Of a DNA stretch of 6,758 nt, positions 1 through 6,002 are shown piece by piece (the stretch's first letter is position 1; each line of letters begins with the position of its first letter). The position numbers and the translations under genes are program-made. The DNA comes from a bacterium. GTDB lineage: Bacteria; SZUA-79; Acidulodesulfobacterales; Acidulodesulfobacteraceae. The notes under the pieces are model-generated. The model was given only the letters and a program-made list of their open reading frames with translations, had not been told where the DNA came from and did not search any database. Location of the stretch: NCBI GenBank assembly GCA_021799935.1, contig JAJYZM010000054.1, forward strand, positions 1 through 6,758, in the 5' to 3' direction.

Positions 1-312
1 TCTCATACCGTATCCTACGACGTCTCCCGCATCTCCTTTAATTATTATTTTGCCCGCATTCATCGTATTGCCTATATTGTCCTGAGCGTTATTGTTTACG
101 ATTAAAGTAGGTCCGTCCATGAAAGCGCCGATATCGTTTCCCGGAATCCCGTTAATATTAATAACGACGTCGTCTCCTTTAATCCCGTCTCCTATATAAT
201 ACTGTCCGTTGATATTTTCGAGAAAAAATTTTTTAATGCCTTTTCCTATTCCTTCTCTAATAAGCCGGTTAAGTTCTTTATAATCCATTCCTGCGGCATC
301 TATGGTTATCAT
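1..312 (-). CDS. Glutamate synthase GXGXG (alpha-3) subunit, 3' end outside the window
   Basis: This is the N-terminal 104 residues of a stand-alone GXGXG-domain protein, the equivalent of the C-terminal beta-helix domain of bacterial GltB and related to formylmethanofuran dehydrogenase subunit C. The translation carries the family's Gly/Asn-rich repeats: Y-I-G-D-G-I-K-G-D-D, then N-N-A-Q-D-N-I-G-N-T-M-N-A-G, then I-K-G-D-A-G-D-V-V-G-Y-G-M-R at the window edge. In the large GltB this domain is non-catalytic and helps position the amidotransferase and FMN domains around the ammonia tunnel; the same structural role is inferred here. The ATG at 310-312 is the only good start: an in-frame TAA lies at 355-357 with no ATG, GTG or TTG between. 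An AAAAGGAG ribosome site sits 13 nt upstream. It follows the FMN subunit gene by 42 bp and is almost certainly in the same transcript. Confidence 0.88.
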   Translation of the reverse strand, partial: MITIDAAGMDYKELNRLIREGIGKGIKKFFLENINGQYYIGDGIKGDDVVININGIPGNDIGAFMDGPTLIVNNNAQDNIGNTMNAGKIIIKGDAGDVVGYGMR

Positions 313-325
313 CTCTTCGTTAACG

Positions 326-333
326 CTCCTTTT
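326..333 (-). promoter_or_regulatory. Ribosome binding site of the GXGXG subunit gene
   Basis: On the minus strand this reads AAAAGGAG, 13 nt before the ATG at 312. The spacing is long for a Shine-Dalgarno site, but no alternative start lies closer, so it supports independent translation of this subunit rather than readthrough from the upstream gene. Confidence 0.5.
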
Positions 334-354
334 CTTTCCTGTTTTTGAAATAGA

Positions 355-1875
355 TTACAGCCCGGCATGTTTAATTCCAAGCGCTTTTAATTCGGCATCC
401 GTTAATTCGACGCCCCTTAATCTTTCTCTTGAGCCCCTCAGGCTTTCGATAGAATTAACTCCCATAGCTCCCAAAACTTCCTGAATTTCATGGCTCCACG
501 CCGAAATAAGATTATACAATCTCTCTCCGTAAACTTCGGGGTCGAGCCTTCTTACGAGTTCAGGTCTCTGCGTTGTAATTCCCCAACTGCAGTTTCCGGT
601 ATTGCACTTTCCGCAAACATGGCATCCCATAACTACGAGAGCGGCGGTTCCTATAGCAACCGCATCCGCGCCCAGAGCAATAGCTTTTACGGCATCTGCG
701 CTAGACCTTATGCTTCCCGCGGCTATAATAGAAGCCTCGTTCCTGATACCTTCATCCCTAAGTCTTTCATCGACTTGGGCAAGGGCAAGCTCTATCGGTA
801 TGCCGACATGGTCTTTAATTATATTAGGAGCGGCTCCCGTTCCTCCGGTATAACCGTCTATATAAACAATATCCGCACCCGCCCTGACTATTCCGCTTAC
901 TATAGCGGCTATATTATGCACTGCCGCGACTTTAACGGATACCGGTTTCTCATAATCGGTAGCCTCTTTTACGGCGTAAATAAGCTGTCTTAAATCCTCG
1001 ATAGAGTATATGTCGTGATGGGGAGCGGGGGAAATTGCATCCGTTCCCACGGGAATCATCCTTGTTCTGGATATATCCGCGCCGATTTTTTCGCCGGGAA
1101 GATGTCCTCCTATGCCCGGTTTCGCACCCTGTCCTATTTTTATTTCTACCGCGATTCCGCTGTTCAGATAGTCCCTATGAACGCCGAATCTACCAGAAGC
1201 GACCTGGACGATTATATTCTTGCCGAACGGAACCAGGTCGTCATGCAATCCTCCCTCGCCGGTATTCATAACGATTCCCAAAGCTCTGGCGGCTAAAGCC
1301 ATAGCTTTTTGGGCATTAAGAGAAATAGAGCCGTAAGACATTGCACCGAAAACGAACGGCGTCTGCAGTTCTATTTGAGGAGGCATTTTCGATTTTAAAA
1401 CGGGCTCGCCGTTTTCGTCCAAACCGACGTCTAATCTCGAAGGTTTTTTGCCTAGATAAGTCCTAAGTTCCATAGGCTCCCTAAGAGGGTCGATGGACGG
1501 GTTGGTAACCTGGCAGGCGTCTAAAAGTATATGGTCGAAATATTTTTTATATTTGAAAGTAGTTCCCATGCCGGAAATAACTATTCCGCCGGTTTCCGAC
1601 TGCCTCCATATATTTTTTATGAGTCCTTCCTTCCAATTTGCATTTTCTCTAAGAACGGTAGGATTTTTAACTATCGATATAGCGCCTTCCGGACAGTATG
1701 TATAGCATCTGCCGCAGGCTACGCATTTAGAATGGTCTGCAAGAATTTTATCTCCGCCGAAACTGTATGTCCCCCATCCGCAATTCTGGATGCATCTTTT
1801 GCACCTGACGCATTTATTATGGTCTATTAGCGCCAAATATTCGGATTGTATATTGGAAAAAGAGGATTTTGTCAT
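355..1875 (-). CDS. gltB: Glutamate synthase FMN/3Fe-4S subunit with N-terminal two-cluster ferredoxin domain (archaeal-type GltB central domain)
   Basis: This 506-residue protein is the synthase half of a split glutamate synthase, reducing the imine formed from 2-oxoglutarate and glutamine-derived ammonia. Residues 18-69 form a ferredoxin domain with two CxxCxxCxxxC motifs (C22/25/28/32 and C51/54/57/61); the first is followed by Gly-Trp rather than the usual Pro. Residues about 80-480 are the FMN TIM barrel: M-N-T-G-E-G-G at 203-209, the K-I-G-Q-G-A-K-P-G-I-G-G loop at 246-257, S-P-A-P-H-H-D at 282-288 and D-G-Y-T-G-G-T-G-A-A-P at 340-350. The 3Fe-4S ligands match the GltB spacing Cx5Cx4C (C418, C424, C429), with an extra C421. 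The ATG at 1875 overlaps the amidotransferase stop as ATGA and has a strong AAAGGAGGA site upstream, so translation is likely coupled. Fused ferredoxin domains are typical of archaeal and anaerobe forms, which are shorter than the roughly 1,500-residue bacterial GltB. Assignment is secure; the electron donor is not known. Confidence 0.95.
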   Translation of the reverse strand: MTKSSFSNIQSEYLALIDHNKCVRCKRCIQNCGWGTYSFGGDKILADHSKCVACGRCYTYCPEGAISIVKNPTVLRENANWKEGLIKNIWRQSETGGIVISGMGTTFKYKKYFDHILLDACQVTNPSIDPLREPMELRTYLGKKPSRLDVGLDENGEPVLKSKMPPQIELQTPFVFGAMSYGSISLNAQKAMALAARALGIVMNTGEGGLHDDLVPFGKNIIVQVASGRFGVHRDYLNSGIAVEIKIGQGAKPGIGGHLPGEKIGADISRTRMIPVGTDAISPAPHHDIYSIEDLRQLIYAVKEATDYEKPVSVKVAAVHNIAAIVSGIVRAGADIVYIDGYTGGTGAAPNIIKDHVGIPIELALAQVDERLRDEGIRNEASIIAAGSIRSSADAVKAIALGADAVAIGTAALVVMGCHVCGKCNTGNCSWGITTQRPELVRRLDPEVYGERLYNLISAWSHEIQEVLGAMGVNSIESLRGSRERLRGVELTDAELKALGIKHAGL

Positions 1876-3008
1876 AAACCGAGCAATCCTCCTTTCTGAT
1901 GTATATTTTTTTCTTCAAATTCAACGATAACCGGTTCTCCGGCTTTAGGCGACCATACGATATCCGGAGACGGACAAACTGCTCTGATTGCGGCTTCTTC
2001 CGATGCTACATAAGTAAAATCGCCCATAGCGGCGGCAACGAGAGGCCTCAGTTTTATCCTGTCGTTCATAGCGACCATACCGTTGGAATATCCGAATACT
2101 ATGGCAAAAGGCCCGTTTAAAAGCGCACTGCCGTAAATCTGCCTTAATGCGGTAAATAACTCTTTTTTTTCGCCGTCCATTTTATCGATTTTCTGATAAA
2201 ACGGCGAAGCTAGAACAGTTAGGGCAAGGCTTATAGGAAGCTTATGCTTCCTTATAAGAAGGTCTAAAATATATGTTATCGCTTCGGTATCGGTTTTAAG
2301 CGCAAGATTATATTTATACATTTCAAGATACCTTTTGTTTATTCCGTAAGAAGATATTTCTCCGTTGTGAACGATAGACCAGTCTAAGAGCGTAAACGGA
2401 TGAGCGCCTCCCCACCATCCGGGCGTATTTGTGGGAAACCGATTGTGCGCCGTCCACATATATCCTTCTATTTCTTCTAATTTGTAAAAATCGGCGATAT
2501 CTTCGGGATAACCTACCCCTTTAAACGCCCCCATGTTTTTTCCGCTGGAGAAAACGTATGCCCCGTCGTAATTCTGGTTAATCAGCATAACGCTGTTGAC
2601 TACAAAATCGTCGTCCCCTTGTTCGTGAAACAGTTTGTCCGGCCTGTCGGATTTAGGCTTTATAAAATAGCGGTGCAGATAAGGATGGTCGTATATTTTA
2701 GAAGTCCTGAACGTGGGAATAGGCTCTTCTTTTTCTATAATAAAATTATTTTTAATATATTCTTCGACGTCCGCTTTAGCCGAAAGGTTATCGTACATTA
2801 TATGGAAAGCATATAATTCGGCGTAATCTGGATAGTTTCCGTAAACGGCAAAACCGCCGCCTAAGCCGTTTCCTCTGTCATGCTCCACCGATATGGATTT
2901 TTTTATATCGCTGCCGTTCGTCTTAATTTTCTTAGCGTTTATAATGCCGCATAATCCGCATCCCGATATATCCCTTTCCGCATTGAATTTATTTTTTATC
3001 CTGAGCAC
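1872..3008 (-). CDS. Glutamate synthase amidotransferase subunit (class II GATase)
   Basis: This 378-residue protein is the glutaminase part of the split glutamate synthase: it would hydrolyse glutamine and pass ammonia to the FMN subunit encoded next. The N-terminus has the family segment E-R-D-I-S-G-C-G (11-18), in which Cys17 aligns with the N-terminal nucleophile of class II amidotransferases; a 16-residue propeptide would have to be removed, as in the large GltB. Downstream are R-G-N-G-L-G-G-G-F-A (near 45-55), H-N-R-F-P-T-N-T-P-G-W-W (188-199), the oxyanion N215-G216 in H-N-G-E-I-S, and T-D-T-E-A around D240. The start is GTG at 3006-3008, supported by GAGGG 6 nt upstream and by the conserved propeptide region immediately after it. 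The stop overlaps the FMN subunit start by 4 bp. It lies 83 bp downstream of the HdrBC-like gene on the same strand, so it may be co-transcribed or driven by its own promoter. Confidence 0.94.
   Translation of the reverse strand: MLRIKNKFNAERDISGCGLCGIINAKKIKTNGSDIKKSISVEHDRGNGLGGGFAVYGNYPDYAELYAFHIMYDNLSAKADVEEYIKNNFIIEKEEPIPTFRTSKIYDHPYLHRYFIKPKSDRPDKLFHEQGDDDFVVNSVMLINQNYDGAYVFSSGKNMGAFKGVGYPEDIADFYKLEEIEGYMWTAHNRFPTNTPGWWGGAHPFTLLDWSIVHNGEISSYGINKRYLEMYKYNLALKTDTEAITYILDLLIRKHKLPISLALTVLASPFYQKIDKMDGEKKELFTALRQIYGSALLNGPFAIVFGYSNGMVAMNDRIKLRPLVAAAMGDFTYVASEEAAIRAVCPSPDIVWSPKAGEPVIVEFEEKNIHQKGGLLGL
1887..1895 (-). promoter_or_regulatory. Ribosome binding site of the FMN subunit gene
   Basis: The minus strand reads AAAGGAGGA, a near-perfect Shine-Dalgarno sequence, 11 nt before the ATG at 1875. 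It lies inside the last codons of the amidotransferase gene and fixes the start chosen for the FMN subunit. Confidence 0.7.
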
Positions 3009-3014
3009 TTTAAT

Positions 3015-3019
3015 CCCTC
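3015..3019 (-). promoter_or_regulatory. Ribosome binding site supporting a GTG start for the amidotransferase gene
   Basis: The minus strand reads GAGGG (in A-G-A-G-G-G-A-T), 6 nt before the GTG at 3008. It supports the GTG over any internal ATG, which would remove the conserved E-R-D-I-S-G-C segment. Confidence 0.55.
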
Positions 3020-3056
3020 TATTTTTTTATAAATTTATGCAATATAATCGATTTTA

Positions 3057-3085
3057 AATATAACATATATACATTTTTTTAACAA
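3057..3085 (-). promoter_or_regulatory. Possible sigma-70-type promoter for the glutamate synthase genes
   Basis: On the minus strand a TTGTTA (3080-3085) is followed after 17 nt by TATATT (3057-3062), preceded by TGT as in an extended -10 element. It lies in the 83-bp gap between the HdrBC-like gene and the amidotransferase gene, about 50 nt from the GTG. The gap is very AT-rich, so such matches arise easily by chance and this call is tentative. No GC-rich terminator hairpin is seen in the gap, so readthrough from the HdrBC-like gene is also possible. Confidence 0.3.
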
Positions 3086-3091
3086 TATGTC

Positions 3092-4420
3092 CTATAGAAT
3101 ATTTTCGTCTATTATCCTTTTGAATTCCGGATCCAGAGTCTTTTTTACAGGCGGAAGCCCTAATTTTTTACGCATGCCTTCCTGCGGGTCGCCGAGTCTG
3201 AGCGTTTTAAAGAAAAGCTCCTCCGCTTTTTTAACGTTCCGCGGACCGACGTCGTTCTTTATAGCAAGATTTTTTAGCGTCGTAAGAACGGTTTCCCAGC
3301 TGTAATTTTGAGGACACAACTCAACGCACGTATGACATTCAAGGCATTCCCACACTATTTTAGAAGACATCGCCCTTTCGACGTCATTGTCCAGAATCAT
3401 TTTTATAACTAAAGGCGGGTCGTAAGATTCAAAAGAAAGGCTCATGGGACAGTCGTTTTTGCATGCGCGGCAATTATAGCATCTTACTAAAGAATCCCTG
3501 TCGAAAACAGCCGAATAATCGGTCAACGCCTTTATGGCGTTAAACTTTTCGATAAACTTTCCGGCTTTGATTTTATGCTGCGATATAAAGTCCTCCGCAC
3601 CTTCTATTCCGAAAGCAAGGCACATAAGTTCTTCTAAGGTTATGACCGGAATCTGGCGGTTAAGCCCTTCTTTTAAGAGCATAAATTGATTTGTATCGAA
3701 CTGGGTAAAACATGAGGGACATACCGTAGAAATGGCATCGGCTTTGCTCTCGTTGATAGAATCTAATTTTATCCTTGCCATAACAAGCGATTTATCATGC
3801 TCGTCAACCCTGTCCAATGCCTGTCCGCAGCACATCATCTTGTTCTTATAATTTACTACGTTTGCCCCTAGCGCCCTTAAAATATTGTCGTATTTACGAG
3901 GGTCGAACGGGGAATCGAAATTTATGGCATGGGAAGGCCTGACTAAATGGCATCCGTAATGTATGGCGATATTTAAGCCCTTAAGGGGATATTTAACGTT
4001 TGCCCTGATTTTATCTAGTCCTACTTCGTCGTGAAGATGCTCTATAAAGTGATATACCGACGATTTGCCGGAGAAGTTCAAGTTAAGGTTCTCGAGTGTT
4101 TGATTCAATTTTTTTTGATACGGAAGGTTAGACGATACTTTCGCCCTTATCTGCTTAAGGTTTGAATAACAACCGGTGCAAACAGACATAATATCTACAT
4201 TTTCATTTTCGGCAAGGGCTATGTTTCTAATTCCGGTTAAATCGAAAAGAGTTTCGTCTATGTTTTTTACTAAAGATTTTTCGGGACAGCAGGTAAAAGA
4301 ATCGATATCCCTGAATTTTATATTTAATCTTTCTAATACTAATCGTGTAGCTTTTTCCATAAATGGAAACTTTGCCTGTATGGTGCATCCCCAAAAAAAA
4401 GCATATTCTTTATTCATCAT
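3092..4420 (-). CDS. HdrB-HdrC fusion protein, heterodisulfide-reductase-like iron-sulfur oxidoreductase
   Basis: This 442-residue cytosolic protein has an HdrB-like N-terminal half and an HdrC-like C-terminal half. The HdrB part carries two complete CCG motifs: C12-X31-C44-C45-X35-C81-xx-C84 and C157-X39-C197-C198-X35-C234-xx-C237. Both fit the CX31-39CCX35-36CxxC pattern that binds noncubane [4Fe-4S] clusters in HdrB. The C-terminal part has two CxxCxxCxxxCP ferredoxin motifs (C314/317/320/324 and C359/362/365/369), as in HdrC. No transmembrane segments or flavin motif are visible, so a flavoprotein or other partner would be needed. In HdrD, DsrK and GlpC the ferredoxin motifs come first and CCG second; here the order is reversed. 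The start is bounded by an in-frame TAA directly before ATG4420; Met2 is an alternative, and no Shine-Dalgarno site is seen. The neighbours are the glutamate synthase genes, so it may supply them with electrons, but this is inference. Its substrate is unknown; a disulfide or electron transfer role are the main options. Confidence 0.9.
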   Translation of the reverse strand: MMNKEYAFFWGCTIQAKFPFMEKATRLVLERLNIKFRDIDSFTCCPEKSLVKNIDETLFDLTGIRNIALAENENVDIMSVCTGCYSNLKQIRAKVSSNLPYQKKLNQTLENLNLNFSGKSSVYHFIEHLHDEVGLDKIRANVKYPLKGLNIAIHYGCHLVRPSHAINFDSPFDPRKYDNILRALGANVVNYKNKMMCCGQALDRVDEHDKSLVMARIKLDSINESKADAISTVCPSCFTQFDTNQFMLLKEGLNRQIPVITLEELMCLAFGIEGAEDFISQHKIKAGKFIEKFNAIKALTDYSAVFDRDSLVRCYNCRACKNDCPMSLSFESYDPPLVIKMILDNDVERAMSSKIVWECLECHTCVELCPQNYSWETVLTTLKNLAIKNDVGPRNVKKAEELFFKTLRLGDPQEGMRKKLGLPPVKKTLDPEFKRIIDENIL

Positions 4421-4554
4421 TTATTTTTATTTATGGTATAATTAATAAATAGTTTAATTTAAATTATTAGCAAATTTAACAATAAACCCATTATAAACAT
4501 TATAAAATATATTAAAAAAAAATTCAATTTTAAAATGATTTATTTTAAAATCAT
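4421..4554. promoter_or_regulatory. Divergent intergenic promoter region, extremely AT-rich
   Basis: This 134-bp region separates the divergently transcribed HdrBC-like and PAS/GGDEF-like genes and has only 13 G or C bases. It must hold promoters for both directions. A plausible plus-strand promoter is TTAACA (4476-4481) with either ATTATA (4499-4504, 17-nt spacer) or TATAAA (4501-4506, 19-nt spacer). On the minus strand TATACC lies just 5' of the HdrBC-like start (about 4435-4440), without a convincing -35. Neither gene has a recognisable Shine-Dalgarno sequence here, unlike the glutamate synthase genes. The composition makes individual box calls unreliable. Confidence 0.45.
4528..4554. repeat. 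Paired TTTTAAAATSAT repeat / inverted repeat abutting a start codon
   Basis: TTTTAAAATGAT (4528-4539) recurs as TTTTAAAATCAT (4543-4554) with one mismatch and a 15-bp period. The same bases contain a perfect inverted repeat, ATGATTT (4535-4541) and AAATCAT (4548-4554), with a 6-nt centre. The right arm ends exactly at the ATG of the PAS/GGDEF-like gene. It could be an operator or a weak mRNA hairpin, but in DNA this AT-rich it may be chance. Confidence 0.35.
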
Positions 4555-5472
4555 ATGGATATTATAAATGAAATTCAGTCTTTAGAAATAGATTCGTCTG
4601 TCGATTTCGATTACAATAAATCATTTTCATCCTCCAATAAGCCTATCGCTATAAAGGGAATCAAGAACGAAATCCTTTACATGAACGAATCTGCAAAAAT
4701 ACTTTCCAATTCTTCCGATGAAACCATATTCGTTTCATACGACCAAAAATTATCCGAAGATGTAAAACGCATAAATGAACTTAGCCATATAGCGATAAAT
4801 AAAACAATAAGCGTCAAAACGGAAAACGGGCAAATAAAGGAAAGATTTTTTAATATAGAAAGCGTAACTCTTTTAAACAAATTCGGACTTTTTTCAGGAA
4901 CTTTATTTATTTTTAACGATCTCACGCCCTTAGTCGATTACATCGTCTCTTTAAGAGGCAAATCCTTCAAGGACGGCAAAGTTTACGATGAAATAACCGG
5001 TATGTTTTTAAAAAATCAGTTCGAGGAAATCTTTTCGAGGGAAACAGAAAGGGCGGAAAGATACCGTTTTCCGTTATCGGTAACGGTATTTTATTTTGAA
5101 AATTTAACCTTTTTCGGACAATCGTTAGGAAACGATAAACTTAACCAGGTGCTAAAATATATAGGCATTTATTTTAAGCAGAAATTGAGAAAAACGGATA
5201 TAATTATTAGAATAGATTTTAATAACTTCACCGGCATTCTGCCTCATACCGGTTATGAAAATGCCGCTAGAAAATTTAAAAAAATTAAAGACGAATTTTC
5301 CGAATTGTTAAAATTCCCCGATAATGTAAAGCCAGTCTTAAAATACGGAATTTCAGAATTAAATTTAAAAAAGCATTATAAAAATTACGATATGCTTATA
5401 GAAGAAGCTAAAATAAATTTGAAAGAAAGGAATAATTTAACCCCCAAGCAGAACGGCGGATACGCTTTTTAA
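4555..5472 (+). CDS. PAS-like plus degenerate GGDEF-domain protein
   Basis: This 305-residue cytosolic protein has no signal peptide or membrane segment. Residues about 30-125 resemble a PAS domain (N-E-I-L-Y-M-N-E-S-A-K-I-L near the start of the fold and F-N-D-L-T-P at its end). Residues about 140-290 have the GGDEF fold, beginning with Y-D-E-I-T-G-M-F-L-K-N-Q-F-E-E, the usual D-x-L-T-G-L-x-N-R-R-x-F entry region. The signature loop is changed: R219-I-D-F-N-N-F225 replaces R-Y-G-G-D-E-F, so both glycines and both acidic residues are lost. The first metal-binding Asp region (around Y180-F-E-N) and the G-H-x-x-G-D motif (G188-Q-S-L-G-N193) are also altered. An RxxD motif (R212-K-T-D215) remains at the I-site position. 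Diguanylate cyclase activity is therefore unlikely, while binding of c-di-GMP is possible. An in-frame TAA at 4546-4548 makes ATG4555 the only start. The gene stands alone on its strand and its 3' end overlaps pgsA. Confidence 0.8.
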   Translation: MDIINEIQSLEIDSSVDFDYNKSFSSSNKPIAIKGIKNEILYMNESAKILSNSSDETIFVSYDQKLSEDVKRINELSHIAINKTISVKTENGQIKERFFNIESVTLLNKFGLFSGTLFIFNDLTPLVDYIVSLRGKSFKDGKVYDEITGMFLKNQFEEIFSRETERAERYRFPLSVTVFYFENLTFFGQSLGNDKLNQVLKYIGIYFKQKLRKTDIIIRIDFNNFTGILPHTGYENAARKFKKIKDEFSELLKFPDNVKPVLKYGISELNLKKHYKNYDMLIEEAKINLKERNNLTPKQNGGYAF

Positions 5473-5997
5473 ATATTTATACGAGGAAATCAAAGAAAAT
5501 ATTATGCTTATATAAATAAGCGCCAAACCTATATATCCGAAGTTCAGATAAAAATGCTTATAATAAATAAGCAGGCAAAATATTCCGAACATCTGAAACG
5601 CCGTTTTCCATTTTCCTTCTCTTCCGGCAGAAATAACTATGCCTTTTTCGCTTGCAATCGCCCTTAATCCCGTTACGAATATTTCTCTGAATATTATTAC
5701 CGCTACTACCCAGGCGGGAATTCTTTTTAGCGGTATCAGCATAATAAGAATAGTTATAACGAGCAGTTTATCCGCAATCGGGTCCAGAAAAATTCCAAGA
5801 TTAGTAACTAACTTCTTTTTTCTTGCGATATAGCCGTCTATAAAATCGGTTAAAACCGCAAGAAAGAAAAAAACGGCGGCATATATTCCATAAATTTCTT
5901 CCTTAAAAAAAAGCAGCGCAAATATTACGGGGATAATTAAAATTCTCGAAAAAGTAAGAATGTTGGGAATATTGTATATCTGCTTTTTATCTTTCAT
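5437..5997 (-). CDS. pgsA: CDP-diacylglycerol--glycerol-3-phosphate 3-phosphatidyltransferase
   Basis: This 186-residue inner-membrane enzyme makes phosphatidylglycerol phosphate from CDP-diacylglycerol and glycerol 3-phosphate, the committed step to phosphatidylglycerol and cardiolipin. The full CDP-alcohol phosphatidyltransferase motif D-x2-D-G-x2-A-R-x8-G-x3-D-x3-D is present: D51, D54-G55, A58-R59, G68, D72 and D76. The N-terminal N-I-P-N-I-L-T-F-S-R (9-18) is typical of PgsA. Several hydrophobic segments (about 19-31, 37-50, 78-90, and two or three more to residue 175) fit a polytopic protein, and the length is normal. The start at 5997 lies 5 bp after the transglycosylase stop; an AAGG sits about 16 nt upstream, so coupled translation seems likely. 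The last 36 bases of the coding region overlap, on the other strand, the 3' end of the GGDEF-like gene. A different CDP-alcohol substrate cannot be excluded from sequence alone. Confidence 0.9.
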   Translation of the reverse strand: MKDKKQIYNIPNILTFSRILIIPVIFALLFFKEEIYGIYAAVFFFLAVLTDFIDGYIARKKKLVTNLGIFLDPIADKLLVITILIMLIPLKRIPAWVVAVIIFREIFVTGLRAIASEKGIVISAGREGKWKTAFQMFGIFCLLIYYKHFYLNFGYIGLALIYISIIFSLISSYKYLKSVSAVLLGG

Positions 5998-6002
5998 TTG
6001 CG

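Noticed and set aside
490..993. A 167-codon plus-strand open frame opposite the FMN subunit gene
   Set aside because: It is antisense to strongly conserved glutamate synthase motifs, its translation is rich in Ser, Arg and Tyr with no recognisable domain, and it has no ribosome site. The same applies to the other plus-strand frames between 302 and 3305.
3056..3090. ACATAT...ATATGT hairpin after the HdrBC-like gene as a terminator
   Set aside because: The stem is all weak A-T rich pairs without a GC core or a U-tract in the right place; such pairings are expected by chance in this composition.
4555..5472. Active diguanylate cyclase
   Set aside because: Both glycines and both acidic residues of GGDEF are replaced and the metal-binding and G-H-x-x-G-D positions are altered, so catalysis is not expected.
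5447..5475. Possible terminator hairpin AAGC...GCTT followed by T residues at the convergent junction
   Set aside because: The stem is only 4 bp with a 14-nt loop, and the bases are coding on both strands.
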